64,000 nt of DNA, from positions 3,071,220 through 3,135,219 of the forward strand of contig NZ_KI911562.1 of assembly GCF_000515315.1 (NCBI RefSeq), read 5' to 3'. Below the pieces are notes generated by a model. That model was not told where the DNA came from. It made no database searches and worked only from the letters and a program-made list of their open reading frames with translations. Every line of letters starts with the position of its first letter. Within the stretch, counting starts at the first letter, position 1. The translations under genes and the position numbers were made by a program. Positions 20,749 through 29,906 of the stretch are shown one piece after another. This DNA is from Asinibacterium sp. OR53 (GTDB lineage: Bacteria; Bacteroidota; Bacteroidia; Chitinophagales; Chitinophagaceae).

Positions 20749-21948
20749 TCAATGAGCGGCATAATCACGCAGGTACATAAAGCCTGGTGTCAATTGTCCT
20801 TTTTGTAAGATGGTAGCTTTTTCAATAAGTGCACTTCCACCCTTTCTCACATCATCGAGCACATATTTGATCAACTGTTCACCAAAAAATTTGCTGGCAT
20901 CGCGGGGTAATTCGTTGGGGAGGTTGCCAACGGCCATCACATCTACACTTCCCGGGAGGTAAGGCGCTGTTTTGGCGCCTGTGCGTTTGTCTACACCATA
21001 TACGGGCGATTCAATGGTAGCGTCGCCCAGGTTGCAGGGTACGCTCCCATTTTTATCGTCGGTGATATCGGCGATTGTTTGCAAGCGGAAACCGGGGCGT
21101 TGCAAGTCTTCCATGGAGAAAAGGCGCGGTATGTGCTGGTCCCAGTAAATACCGTTCATTAAAATATCGGTATGCGCCAGGTATTGATTAAATACGCACT
21201 CGTAGGAATCGGGGTGGGCATGGAATGCGGTTCTGTCATAAGTGCCATTTTGCCGGTGGCGGTACAGATCGGTGCCTTTGAGGTGCACGTATACCGGGTA
21301 GTCGAATTCCTGGCGCAGGTATTCGGCCGGTTCAGCTTCCTGCACATCGAGCAGGTTCATGATCTCTAAAATACCATGTGCCACGCGGCCTGTTCCGGTT
21401 ACCGCAATTTTGATATTGGGCAGTTTCATGCCGAAATAGGTGTGGATGAGCTCGCGGTAGTCATGCACTTCCCTTACCCTGCCCAGTTGGTAAGCGCCGG
21501 TACGGTTGCCGTAGGCCATAATGCCGTTGTGTGCTCCCACGATGCCGGCAAAAAAGCCGAAGCCAATGATACGCTGGCCGTCTTTGTGTTCCAGGCATTC
21601 ATAATCAATGAGCGTTATGTGCCGGTCAACCATGGCATGCATCAGCGGCTGATTATAGGCTTGTTTTTTCTTGGTATGGGAGAAAAAAAAGTAGGTTTTA
21701 TCGTTGATGAGCATATTCACGGGCACTTCCTTGATGCCGAACAACACATCGCAGGATGAGAGGTCTTCCGTTACTTCGATGCCTGCCTGCCGGTATTCTT
21801 CATCGCTGAAACAGCGGTGGGGCGAAGATTGTACCAGTATGGACAGGCCGGGAAAATGTTTCACCAGCCATTTGCACTGGCCCGGCGTAAGCGCCACCCG
21901 GTTATCTGAAGGAACTTTTCCCTCTCTAATAAGTCCGATGACAAGCAT
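20749..21948 (-). CDS. NAD(P)-dependent dehydrogenase of the alanine dehydrogenase/saccharopine dehydrogenase fold
   Basis: 399 residues. IGLIREGKVPSDNRVALTP is the AlaDh/PNT N-terminal signature, and IAVTGTGRVAHGILEIM is a Rossmann nucleotide-binding loop. The catalytic-style His and Lys residues of the N-terminal domain are conserved, but the rest is nearer to lysine-forming saccharopine dehydrogenase than to alanine dehydrogenase. The substrate cannot be given. Divergent from hscB, with promoters sharing 30 bp. Confidence 0.75.
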   Translation of the reverse strand: MLVIGLIREGKVPSDNRVALTPGQCKWLVKHFPGLSILVQSSPHRCFSDEEYRQAGIEVTEDLSSCDVLFGIKEVPVNMLINDKTYFFFSHTKKKQAYNQPLMHAMVDRHITLIDYECLEHKDGQRIIGFGFFAGIVGAHNGIMAYGNRTGAYQLGRVREVHDYRELIHTYFGMKLPNIKIAVTGTGRVAHGILEIMNLLDVQEAEPAEYLRQEFDYPVYVHLKGTDLYRHRQNGTYDRTAFHAHPDSYECVFNQYLAHTDILMNGIYWDQHIPRLFSMEDLQRPGFRLQTIADITDDKNGSVPCNLGDATIESPVYGVDKRTGAKTAPYLPGSVDVMAVGNLPNELPRDASKFFGEQLIKYVLDDVRKGGSALIEKATILQKGQLTPGFMYLRDYAAH

Positions 21949-21953
21949 TGGTT

Positions 21954-21961
21954 TACATTTG
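21954..21961 (+). promoter_or_regulatory. hscB -7 promoter element
   Basis: TACATTTG matches TAnnTTTG exactly, 17 bp before the hscB ATG. It lies in the 30-bp gap to the divergent dehydrogenase gene. Confidence 0.5.
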
Positions 21962-21978
21962 CAGGCAAGATAAGCGTT

Positions 21979-22482
21979 ATGAATTATTTCGAGTTATTTG
22001 GTATCCCGGTGGCTTTACAGGTGCCTTCGGCAGGACTTAGCGACAAATATTTCGCCCTGCAGAAAAAATACCATCCCGATCGTTTTGCACAGGCCCCGGA
22101 AGCCGAGCAACTGGAAGCCCTGGAACTGTCTTCCCAGGTGAACAAGGGCTTCAGGATATTGAAGAACCCGGAAGAAACCATACGTTATGTGTTACAGTTG
22201 AAAGGTTTATTGCAGGAGGAGGAGAAATACGAGCTATCGCCCGCTTTTCTCATGGAAATGATGGAGTTGAATGAGCTGGTTATGGAAGCCGATGGAGATG
22301 CCGCTGCGTTGCAATCCGTGACCAGTGCAATTGATCAGTTTAAACAAGATATTTATGAACCTGTTAAAAAAATTATGGCAAATTATCAGGAAGGTGTTAC
22401 TTCCGAAGAAGAGTTGCTGCAAGTGAAGGAGTACTATTTTAAGAAGAAGTACCTGGACAGGATAACGCCATCCCGGGCATAA
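21979..22482 (+). CDS. hscB: Fe-S cluster co-chaperone HscB
   Basis: 167 residues. The N-terminal J domain contains HPDRF (HPD motif that stimulates HscA ATPase) at about residues 33-37. The helical C-terminal half would bind the scaffold IscU. Length equals that of the family. No other isc genes are adjacent. Confidence 0.9.
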   Translation: MNYFELFGIPVALQVPSAGLSDKYFALQKKYHPDRFAQAPEAEQLEALELSSQVNKGFRILKNPEETIRYVLQLKGLLQEEEKYELSPAFLMEMMELNELVMEADGDAAALQSVTSAIDQFKQDIYEPVKKIMANYQEGVTSEEELLQVKEYYFKKKYLDRITPSRA

Positions 22483-22488
22483 TTTGCA

Positions 22489-22522
22489 CGTCATCCTGAG
22501 CGAACGAAGTGAGTCGAAGGAT
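22489..22522. repeat. Interspersed short repeat, copy 3 (inverse orientation)
   Basis: CGTCATCCTGAGCGAACGAA then GTGAGTCGAAGGAT is the reverse complement of the repeat at 1446-1479 with two or three differences. It lies between hscB and tRNA-Leu. Confidence 0.75.
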
Positions 22523-22579
22523 CTCTCAAAAGATTTTGCCCATAACAATTCCTGACGTAATATTGCACCCCATTCCAAA

Positions 22580-22663
22580 GCCCAGATGGCGGAACTGGTA
22601 GACGCGCTAGACTCAAAATCTGGTTATCGCAAGGTAGTGCAGGTTCGATTCCTGTTCTGGGCA
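22580..22663 (+). tRNA. tRNA-Leu (anticodon CAA)
   Basis: Acceptor arms GCCCAGA (22580-22586) and TCTGGGC (22656-22662) pair fully. The anticodon loop is CTCAAAA with anticodon CAA, the T arm contains GGTTCGATTCC, and there is a long variable arm as expected for a class II tRNA. CCA is not encoded. A terminator follows. The next genes are an accessory-looking metal-efflux block, so the tRNA may mark the island border. Confidence 0.96.
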
Positions 22664-22664
22664 C

Positions 22665-22690
22665 AAAACCACTTTTTCAAGTGGTTTTTT
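22665..22690 (+). terminator. Intrinsic terminator of tRNA-Leu
   Basis: AAAACCACTT (22665-22674) pairs with AAGTGGTTTT (22679-22688) around a TTTC loop and runs into T residues. Between here and 22911 I see no gene. Confidence 0.9.
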
Positions 22691-22911
22691 ATGTACGAAA
22701 TTCAATGTTTAAAAGGGTTTTAGAGTTTTATCTTTCCTTTGGTTTCCTGGAGTGTCGCTCTATGGCGATGGAAACACACTCGCAAACAACTTTCCTTCGA
22801 GAAAATGCAACTCGTGCCTGCCCAAAGCGGCGCGTTCGAAAAATGGCCGCTCGAATTTGTGGCAACTGAAAATCGCTATTTTCATTGAAGATATCTTTCG
22901 TTAGCAATATT

Positions 22912-24153
22912 TTACATCTTCATCCCCGCCATCGGGTTGGCCCCCTGCCGGAAGATATATTCGCTATTGATCAGGTAAGCCCCATTCACCACCACGATAT
23001 CTCCCGCCGTCAAACCCGACCGGATCTCGATCCGGTCCCCCGACTCCATACCCACCTCCACCATCCGGCTGGCAAACGTATGCTCCCCGGTTTGGACCCA
23101 CACCGTCGCGCCCTTACCATCCCGGATCACCGCGTCAATGGGCATAGAGAGCATGCTGTGTAGAGGATTAATCAGAAATACATAGGCCGGCATACCCGGT
23201 TTCAACCGGCCACCCTCGTTCGGAATGCTGATCCTGATTAGGTTGATCCGGGTGTCGGCATTGATCTCCGGATTCACGAATTCAACCTCGCCCTTTACCC
23301 GTTTGCCTGGCAGATCGGGTATCTGCACTTCGGCCGTTCCAATTCGGTCTATTTGAGGCAACTGCGAGGAATACACCTGCGCCTCCACCCATATCGTGGA
23401 CAAGTCTGCCAGGAGCATCAATGTAGCCCCCTCCATCGCATAGTCCCCCTCCTTAAGGTCCAGGGAGGCGATCACTCCTTCTGAGCTGCTGTAAAAAGTC
23501 GTGAGCAGGCCCGTTTTTCGAGTCTTCACCACCTCATCGATCTGCCCCGCACTCATCCCCCAGAGCTGCAGCTTGTATTTCGCGCCTTCGATCAGCCTGC
23601 TCATGTCCACGACTGAGCTATCCAGCAGCTCTTTGCGCTCCACCGCCGCTATCAGCTCCTGCTTGGCATTGTTCAGATCCTCACTGTAGATATCATACAG
23701 GCGATCTCCCTTTCGTACATAATCCCCGGCATTTTTGAAATACAACCGGTCGATGCGCCCCATCACTCTTATGCTCACCGAGCTTGTCCGCTGCTGGTTC
23801 ACGGCGAGAGTACCAGTCAACACCAACTTGCTGCCCACCATCGCCGGCCGTAGCGTGTCCGTCCGGATATTGGCCAACTGCACCTGCTGGCCGCTCAGAT
23901 AGATGTCCCCAACACCACCCGCGACGCTCACCCCAGCTTTACCTTTTACATTCTCCCTGACACTGTCCTTACTCATATCCATGCCGGGCATAGACACCTG
24001 CTGCGGTGTCTTTCGCATTCCTGCCTCTGAATCCATTCCCATCCCTGTCATACTGTCTCCTTTATGCACCGCCTCCGGATTCCAATCCCGGCAAGCCGTC
24101 GTAAGCGAAACAGCCAGTGCCAATATCAGCCGAAAACCCACTCTTCTTTTCAT
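22912..24153 (-). CDS. RND efflux periplasmic adaptor (CusB-like), second copy
   Basis: 413 residues; lipoprotein signal ending LAVSLTTAC. Membrane-fusion protein architecture: RIMGRIDRLYFKNAGDYVRKGDRLYDIYSEDL lipoyl/barrel part, a helical hairpin at about 150-200, and a C-terminal AVIRDGKGATVWVQTGEHTFASRMVEVGMESGDRIEIRSGL membrane-proximal domain as in CusB/CzcB. Met- and Asp-rich N-terminal tail (MTGMGMDSEAGMRKTP, SMPGMDMSKD) could bind copper. It joins the inner-membrane pump to the TolC channel. Last gene of the efflux operon; 6 bp after another adaptor. Local base composition is clearly GC-richer than the flanks. Confidence 0.88.
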   Translation of the reverse strand: MKRRVGFRLILALAVSLTTACRDWNPEAVHKGDSMTGMGMDSEAGMRKTPQQVSMPGMDMSKDSVRENVKGKAGVSVAGGVGDIYLSGQQVQLANIRTDTLRPAMVGSKLVLTGTLAVNQQRTSSVSIRVMGRIDRLYFKNAGDYVRKGDRLYDIYSEDLNNAKQELIAAVERKELLDSSVVDMSRLIEGAKYKLQLWGMSAGQIDEVVKTRKTGLLTTFYSSSEGVIASLDLKEGDYAMEGATLMLLADLSTIWVEAQVYSSQLPQIDRIGTAEVQIPDLPGKRVKGEVEFVNPEINADTRINLIRISIPNEGGRLKPGMPAYVFLINPLHSMLSMPIDAVIRDGKGATVWVQTGEHTFASRMVEVGMESGDRIEIRSGLTAGDIVVVNGAYLINSEYIFRQGANPMAGMKM

Positions 24154-24159
24154 ACACCT

Positions 24160-25491
24160 TCATTTTACGATGATAAAACTTTCACTATCCATCAGGTACT
24201 GTCCATCACGTGCCACGCTATCCGCTGGCGCGAGGCCACCCAATACCTGTATCTTCCCGTCATAGACATAGCCCGTCTCCACCCGGTGCGCCACAAAGCC
24301 ACCCCTGGTCCTCACAAAAGCTACCTTGTCTAACCCAAGGGAGACTACCGCCTCCTTCGGCAGCCAGTTCCCGCTCACCGGAGCAGACCGGATCGTCGCC
24401 TCTACCTGACTACCCACTGGCAGCCTCAGCCGGGCATTGTCAAAATAAACCCTGGCCGTCAGCGTCTTTTGGTCCCTTCTGAAAGAGGGCTCTATAAAGT
24501 CTATCTTACCCCAGATCACCTGATCGGGAGCTACCTCCGCCCGTAGCGTCACACTGTCTCCTTTACGGACCAACCCCTGCTGGCCCGCGTAAATATTCAC
24601 CAATGCCCATACCCGCGAGGGATCATACACCTTCAGTACCGTCTGGCCTTTTTGGACATACATCCCTTCTTTCAACGCCAGCTCCTCTGTGATCAGCGAT
24701 ATATCCGGCATACCTCCGGGCCCACCCATGCCCGTGGTCCCAGCGCCGGCCACACCACTCCGCACATTCATCATCCCTCCCGCCTCATGGACATGCCCGC
24801 TGTAACCACTGCATATCGACACCGTGTAGGCCGCCTTGCCCGTACGCACCACTTCCGCCAGTTGTCCGGGGCTCATACCCAACAAAAGTAGCCTCTCCCT
24901 AGCCGCCGCGATCAGCGTTGCATTGGCCGCATCATTCTTTAGCAAGAACAAGAGGTTCTGCTGGGCTGTCAGCAATTCGGGGCTATACATATCCATGATC
25001 TTCTGTCCCGCATGCACCGGCTCAAAACGATAGCGCACATATAATTTTTCGATCCGCCCCGATACCCGCGCGGAAATCGCCCCTACCCGGCGGGTATCAT
25101 AGGTTACAAAGCCCAGGGCCTTTACTTCTATCGCCACCGAACCCCACTCCATCGTTATCACCGGCAGTGAGGCGATCACAAAGCCGTTAGTAGGCTTCAG
25201 CAGGGTCCCCAGGTCGATTCCGTCGACCCTGCGGCTCTCCGCCGACTTCTTCAACAGTTCCATTCTGCAGATGGGACATTGTCCGGGCGTATCCCGGATG
25301 ACCTGTGGGTGCATCGAACAGGTATACACCTCCCGCCTCATGGTATCGGGAGCTTTGACCATACCCGGCATCGATTGGGACATCGAATCCCACTCCGCCG
25401 CCTGTGGACCACTGCCGGTTACCCACCTGTCCTTGCAGGCCTCAAAACCGGCCAGCACCAAAAAAATGATCCAGTAATATCTTCGCGGCAT
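24160..25491 (-). CDS. RND efflux periplasmic adaptor with heavy-metal-binding N-terminal domain
   Basis: 443 residues; lipoprotein signal ending LAGFEAC. Residues about 50-80 hold YTCSMHPQVIRDTPGQCPICRMELL, the small heavy-metal-binding domain (CxMHP...CPxCxM) that some CusB-type adaptors carry. The remaining part has the usual adaptor order. Having both this adaptor and a second one for a single CusA pump is unusual and is discussed as a finding. Substrate probably Cu(I)/Ag(I) or another soft metal. Confidence 0.9.
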   Translation of the reverse strand: MPRRYYWIIFLVLAGFEACKDRWVTGSGPQAAEWDSMSQSMPGMVKAPDTMRREVYTCSMHPQVIRDTPGQCPICRMELLKKSAESRRVDGIDLGTLLKPTNGFVIASLPVITMEWGSVAIEVKALGFVTYDTRRVGAISARVSGRIEKLYVRYRFEPVHAGQKIMDMYSPELLTAQQNLLFLLKNDAANATLIAAARERLLLLGMSPGQLAEVVRTGKAAYTVSICSGYSGHVHEAGGMMNVRSGVAGAGTTGMGGPGGMPDISLITEELALKEGMYVQKGQTVLKVYDPSRVWALVNIYAGQQGLVRKGDSVTLRAEVAPDQVIWGKIDFIEPSFRRDQKTLTARVYFDNARLRLPVGSQVEATIRSAPVSGNWLPKEAVVSLGLDKVAFVRTRGGFVAHRVETGYVYDGKIQVLGGLAPADSVARDGQYLMDSESFIIVK

Positions 25492-25501
25492 AGTTCCTGT
25501 T

Positions 25502-26770
25502 TTATCGGATTTCCAATATCTTTTCCAGCTCGACCTGCATTCCCAGCAACTGCTGCAACTGGTCTAGCCACTCCAGTCTTGTCATGTTCAGGGTCTCCCA
25601 GGCATCCAGCAACATGAACAGCTCCTCCGTATTCTGCTCATACCCCAGCTTCATCGTCTGGTAATTCTTTTCCAGGGCCGGTAGGATATTTTGCTCGAAC
25701 AAAGTCACCTGTTTCTTCTTCGTCTCCAATTCTGCCTGGATACCCGCAGCCATGCCCGTGACTTCGTTGATTGTCATCAGCTTCTCCTGCTCTAGCGACG
25801 CCGCTTTCCATTTCAGGCTCTCCGCATTTGCTTTATTCATTTTCGAAGACCAACTGGCGAAAGGAATGCGCACCATGCCCATGAGCGTGAACTGCATGGG
25901 CAGCCCCCCGAAGCCAAACATGTGCTCGTACCGCAACCCGAACTCCGGTCTCAGCTTCGTCAGCTCTACGTGCCGTTGCAGGTGCGCCAGGTCGATCTCC
26001 CGGTCGATGGCCCGTATATCGCTGCGGGTTTCCGTGATCAACGCGCTGTCAAACAACAACCCATGATAATCCCGGATACTGTACACCGTATCGATCTCGA
26101 ACGGCGTCAGCTTATTCCTGTTCATGAGCGTGTTCAAGGCGATCCGCTTCTGCACCATTTCGTTTTCCAGCATGCTCCGCATGTTCTCCAGGTTACCCAG
26201 GGCCGCCTTCGCCTTGTAGTAGGCGCTCAGCTTATCCATCCCGTTCCTATAGCGGATTTCCGCGTTCCGGATCATGAACTCCAACAAGCGCCGGTCTCGC
26301 TCCACTATGCCCCATTTCTTCCGAAGAATGATCCACGCATAATAATTCTTCTTGGCCGCCGCATACAATTCATTCAGGGAGGCCTTCTTCTTTTCTTTTT
26401 CCACCGAAGACATAGCACCCATATAGGCAGCATTGGCGTCCTGCGCCTTCTTGTTCGGGAACATCTGCTGGGCCGAGATCATGTACTGCCCCATCCCGCT
26501 CGACCCGTCCGGCTGTTTTCGCCACAAAGCAGTATTATAAGGAGCCATCCAGAAACCCGATCCCACTTCCGGCGCCATCCAGCTCCGGGCTCCCCTGGCG
26601 GCTTCGTCCATCGCCCGTATGTCGTTGTCGTACATCCGCCCCACCGGATTGCCCCTTTGCACCCGGTCCAGGATACTATCCAATGGCATCTGCTGAGGCT
26701 GGGCAAAACAGCCTCCGGCAATGAACAGGACCAGTGCGAGGATCGATACTCTATTTAACATGAATGACAT
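25502..26770 (-). CDS. TolC-family outer membrane channel (CusC/CzcC type)
   Basis: 422 residues. The signal peptide (LNRVSILALVLFIAGGCFAQ) is followed by helical repeats of an outer membrane efflux protein; helix-rich segments around 100-200 and 280-410 form the tunnel coils. ATG at 26770 or 26761 is possible; the frame starts inside the end of cusA (20 bp overlap), so the two are translationally linked. It completes the tripartite pump with the adaptors and CusA. Confidence 0.85.
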   Translation of the reverse strand: MSFMLNRVSILALVLFIAGGCFAQPQQMPLDSILDRVQRGNPVGRMYDNDIRAMDEAARGARSWMAPEVGSGFWMAPYNTALWRKQPDGSSGMGQYMISAQQMFPNKKAQDANAAYMGAMSSVEKEKKKASLNELYAAAKKNYYAWIILRKKWGIVERDRRLLEFMIRNAEIRYRNGMDKLSAYYKAKAALGNLENMRSMLENEMVQKRIALNTLMNRNKLTPFEIDTVYSIRDYHGLLFDSALITETRSDIRAIDREIDLAHLQRHVELTKLRPEFGLRYEHMFGFGGLPMQFTLMGMVRIPFASWSSKMNKANAESLKWKAASLEQEKLMTINEVTGMAAGIQAELETKKKQVTLFEQNILPALEKNYQTMKLGYEQNTEELFMLLDAWETLNMTRLEWLDQLQQLLGMQVELEKILEIR

Positions 26771-29700
26771 CAATTTTACCTTTACGTTTCAATTCTGATT
26801 CTTTTACTATTGCCAGCACCACCGGGGTCACAAAAAGGACAAACAGGATCGTGGTGATCGTCCCGCCCAGCAGGGGTATCGTGATCGGTCGCATTACATC
26901 GCTTCCCACCCCCGTAGCCCAAAGGATCGGAATCAGACCAAATAGAGATACAGAAACCGTCATGACCACAGGGCGAAGACGCTTTGACGCACCTTCGATG
27001 ATATATTCCCGGATATCGGAGATATTAATCGACTCCTGCGAGTTACCTTTTTCCTCCGCCAGGTTCAGCATGGCCTGGTTCAGATAGATCGTCATGAGCA
27101 TGGCCAGCTCGACGGCCATACCAAACAAAGCAATAAAACCTACCGCCACCGCCACCGACAAATTCACATGATAGAGAGACACCATAAATACCCCGCCGGT
27201 CAGCCCAAACGGTAAGGTGATCATCGTGAGTATCGATTCCTTGAAAGAATGATAAGTAAAGTAGAGTACCAGGAAAATGAGCAGGAGAACAATAGGCATG
27301 ACGATCTTCAGGGTTTTGTTGGCCCTAAGCTGGTTCTCCCACTGCCCACTCCATTCAAGAAAATATCCCCTGGGCAGTTTATCTATCATAACTCCCAGTT
27401 TTCTTTGAGCTTCTGTAACCGTACTGCCAAGATCCCGTCCCCTGGCATTAAATAGCACGGTACCACGTAGCAGAGCATTTTCTGAATTGATCATGGGAGG
27501 TCCTTCTGAAATCCTAATATCGGCAACAGCTTCCAGAGGCACCGGCCCAAATCTCATTGTTTGCACCTGCAGCTGTTTCAGGGACTGAATATTATTTCTA
27601 AAATCCTGGCCGAAGCGGGCGTTGACCGAAAAACGCCGGCGGCCCTCGATGGTTGTTGTCAGTTTCATTCCACCCAGAGCGCTCTCGACCACCGCATTTA
27701 CATCGTCAACCGTTAAACTATACCTGCTGATCTCTTCCCGTCTGACGGCGATGTCTATATATTTGCCGCCGGTTATTGGCTCTACATACAAATCCTTGAC
27801 CCCAGGTATCCCTTGGAGCGCATTTTTGATCTTTTGTGAAAAGGCATAGATCGTATCGAGATTCTGCCCATATACTTTAACGCCAACATCTGTACGGATG
27901 CCGGTTGACAACATATTGATCCGGTTGATGATCGGCTGCGTCCATCCGTTGGTGATCCCGGGGATCTGCAGTTTTGCATTCAGTTCGTTGATGATATCCT
28001 CCTTGGTTTTGCCGGGCCTCCACTCATTTTTTGGTTTCAGCAGGACAACCGTCTCGATCATGCTGATGGGAGAGTTGTCCGTGGCAGTATTGGCCCGACC
28101 CGCCTTGCCCAATACGTTAGTGACTTCGGGGACGCTCTTGATCAGCTTATCCTGCACCTGAAGGATTTGTTTCGCTTCGGAATTAGAAATGTCCGGCATT
28201 GAGATGGGCATGAACAATATAGACCCTTCATCCAGGGGAGGCATGAATTCAGAGCCCAATCGAGTGAACAGGAAGATGCCGGCCACCAGGGCCAGCAGTT
28301 CAACAGCGATAACGGTCTTTCTCCATCGTAAGCATAATCCCAGGACAGGCCGGTATAACCGCTCCAGGACTCGGGTAATGGGATTGGAGCTTTCGGGTTT
28401 TAGCTTTCCACCTAAGAGAAAGGAGATCAGCACCGGAGCAAGCATAACAGCCATAAACGCATCGACCAGCAGGATAAAGGTCTTTGTCCATGCCAGAGGG
28501 CTGAACAATTTTCCTTCCATCCCGGTGAGCAGGAATACGGGCAGAAAAGAAGCGACAACCACAATATTCGAAAAGAAAACGCCCGGTCCCACCTGTCGGG
28601 ACGCTTGTGCGATCAGGCCGAGCCGATCGATAGGCCCCGCATTCCGCAACTGCGCTTCCGACAAATGCCGGTAGGAGTTCTCGACCATCACGATACTATC
28701 GTCCACCACCACGCCGATGGCCAAAGCGATTCCGGTGAGCGACATGATGTTGGAGGAAATACCAAAGGCTTGCAGCAAAATGAAGGCTGCGCCCACCGAT
28801 ACCGGCAGCTCGATCAGGATCACTACTGCGCTGCGCCAGTGAAACAGGAATATGATAACGACTATGGATACCGTGATCAGCACCTCTATAAGTGTTTCTT
28901 TGACCGACCCGATAGCCTCCTCGATCAGCATACTCCGGTCATAAGCGGCATGAAATTTTACTCCCGTCGGCAATCCCTTCTCAACGTCTTTCATTTTGGC
29001 CTTCACCGCATTGATCACCTTGTCCGCATTTTCGCCATAGCGCATGACCACGATACCGCCGACAACCTCCCCTTCACCATTCTGATCGAAAATACCAAGC
29101 CGCAGATCGCCTCCCATTTGAACGGTGGCTATATCCTTTACCCGCACGGGGATACCTTTATAGTTGACCAAAGCGATGTTCTCCAGGTCGTCCTTGTTTT
29201 TAATATAGCCAAGCCCCCGGATAATATATGCCATATCACTCATTTCAAATTTCCGTCCCCCTACGTCGTTGTTATTTGCCCTCACCTTATCCATTACATC
29301 CATCATCGAGACATTATAATATTGCAGCTTTACCGGGTCCACCACCAATTGATACTGCTTTTCAAAACCCCCGAAGGACGCCACTTCCGCCACACCAGGG
29401 ACCGTTTGCAAGGCAAACTTGATATACCAGTCCTGCAAAGCCCGCTGTTCCCCCAAATCCATATTCCCCGCATCCAGCGTATACCAAAAGACATGCCCGA
29501 CCCCTGTCCCATCGGGCCCCAGGGAAGGGGTCAGTCCTTGCGGCAGCAGCCGCTGGGCATAGTTCAACCGTTCCAGGACACGGGTACGTGCCCAGTATAT
29601 ATCCACATTATCTTCGAAAATGACATAGACAAAGCTCATCCCGAACATGGATGTACCACGGATATTTTTAATCTTTGGGATACCCTGCAAATTGGACACC

Positions 29701-29906
29701 AACGGGTAGGTGACCTGGTCCTCAATTACCTGGGGCCCACGTCCCATCCATTCAGTAAATACAATGACCTGGTTTTCCGACAGATCGGGAATAGCATCGA
29801 TGGGGTTCTGACGGAGGCTGTAAATTCCCCAGCCAAACAAGCCCGCTGCTGCCAACAGCACTATGAACCTGTTTCTCAGGGCAATATCAATTAGTTTGGA
29901 GATCAT
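26751..29906 (-). CDS. Heavy-metal efflux RND pump, CusA/CzcA family
   Basis: About 1051 residues from MISKLIDIALRNRF (29906); an upstream ATG at 29942 lies inside the P-type ATPase end. RND landmarks: helix 1 followed by RQNPIDAIPDLSENQVIVFTEW, the helix-4 segment GIALAIGVVVDDSIVMVENSYR with the acidic proton-relay residues of HME pumps (two Asp and a Glu), and symmetric second half. Pumps a metal cation from periplasm or cytoplasm to the outside using proton motive force. Metal cannot be fixed from sequence. Overlaps its upstream ATPase gene by 20 bp and tolC by 20 bp. Confidence 0.92.
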   Translation of the reverse strand: MISKLIDIALRNRFIVLLAAAGLFGWGIYSLRQNPIDAIPDLSENQVIVFTEWMGRGPQVIEDQVTYPLVSNLQGIPKIKNIRGTSMFGMSFVYVIFEDNVDIYWARTRVLERLNYAQRLLPQGLTPSLGPDGTGVGHVFWYTLDAGNMDLGEQRALQDWYIKFALQTVPGVAEVASFGGFEKQYQLVVDPVKLQYYNVSMMDVMDKVRANNNDVGGRKFEMSDMAYIIRGLGYIKNKDDLENIALVNYKGIPVRVKDIATVQMGGDLRLGIFDQNGEGEVVGGIVVMRYGENADKVINAVKAKMKDVEKGLPTGVKFHAAYDRSMLIEEAIGSVKETLIEVLITVSIVVIIFLFHWRSAVVILIELPVSVGAAFILLQAFGISSNIMSLTGIALAIGVVVDDSIVMVENSYRHLSEAQLRNAGPIDRLGLIAQASRQVGPGVFFSNIVVVASFLPVFLLTGMEGKLFSPLAWTKTFILLVDAFMAVMLAPVLISFLLGGKLKPESSNPITRVLERLYRPVLGLCLRWRKTVIAVELLALVAGIFLFTRLGSEFMPPLDEGSILFMPISMPDISNSEAKQILQVQDKLIKSVPEVTNVLGKAGRANTATDNSPISMIETVVLLKPKNEWRPGKTKEDIINELNAKLQIPGITNGWTQPIINRINMLSTGIRTDVGVKVYGQNLDTIYAFSQKIKNALQGIPGVKDLYVEPITGGKYIDIAVRREEISRYSLTVDDVNAVVESALGGMKLTTTIEGRRRFSVNARFGQDFRNNIQSLKQLQVQTMRFGPVPLEAVADIRISEGPPMINSENALLRGTVLFNARGRDLGSTVTEAQRKLGVMIDKLPRGYFLEWSGQWENQLRANKTLKIVMPIVLLLIFLVLYFTYHSFKESILTMITLPFGLTGGVFMVSLYHVNLSVAVAVGFIALFGMAVELAMLMTIYLNQAMLNLAEEKGNSQESINISDIREYIIEGASKRLRPVVMTVSVSLFGLIPILWATGVGSDVMRPITIPLLGGTITTILFVLFVTPVVLAIVKESELKRKGKIDVIHVK

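Noticed and set aside
22580..22663. tRNA 3' end as attachment site with a second copy in the window
   Set aside because: No repeat of its last 15-20 bases was found by eye downstream.
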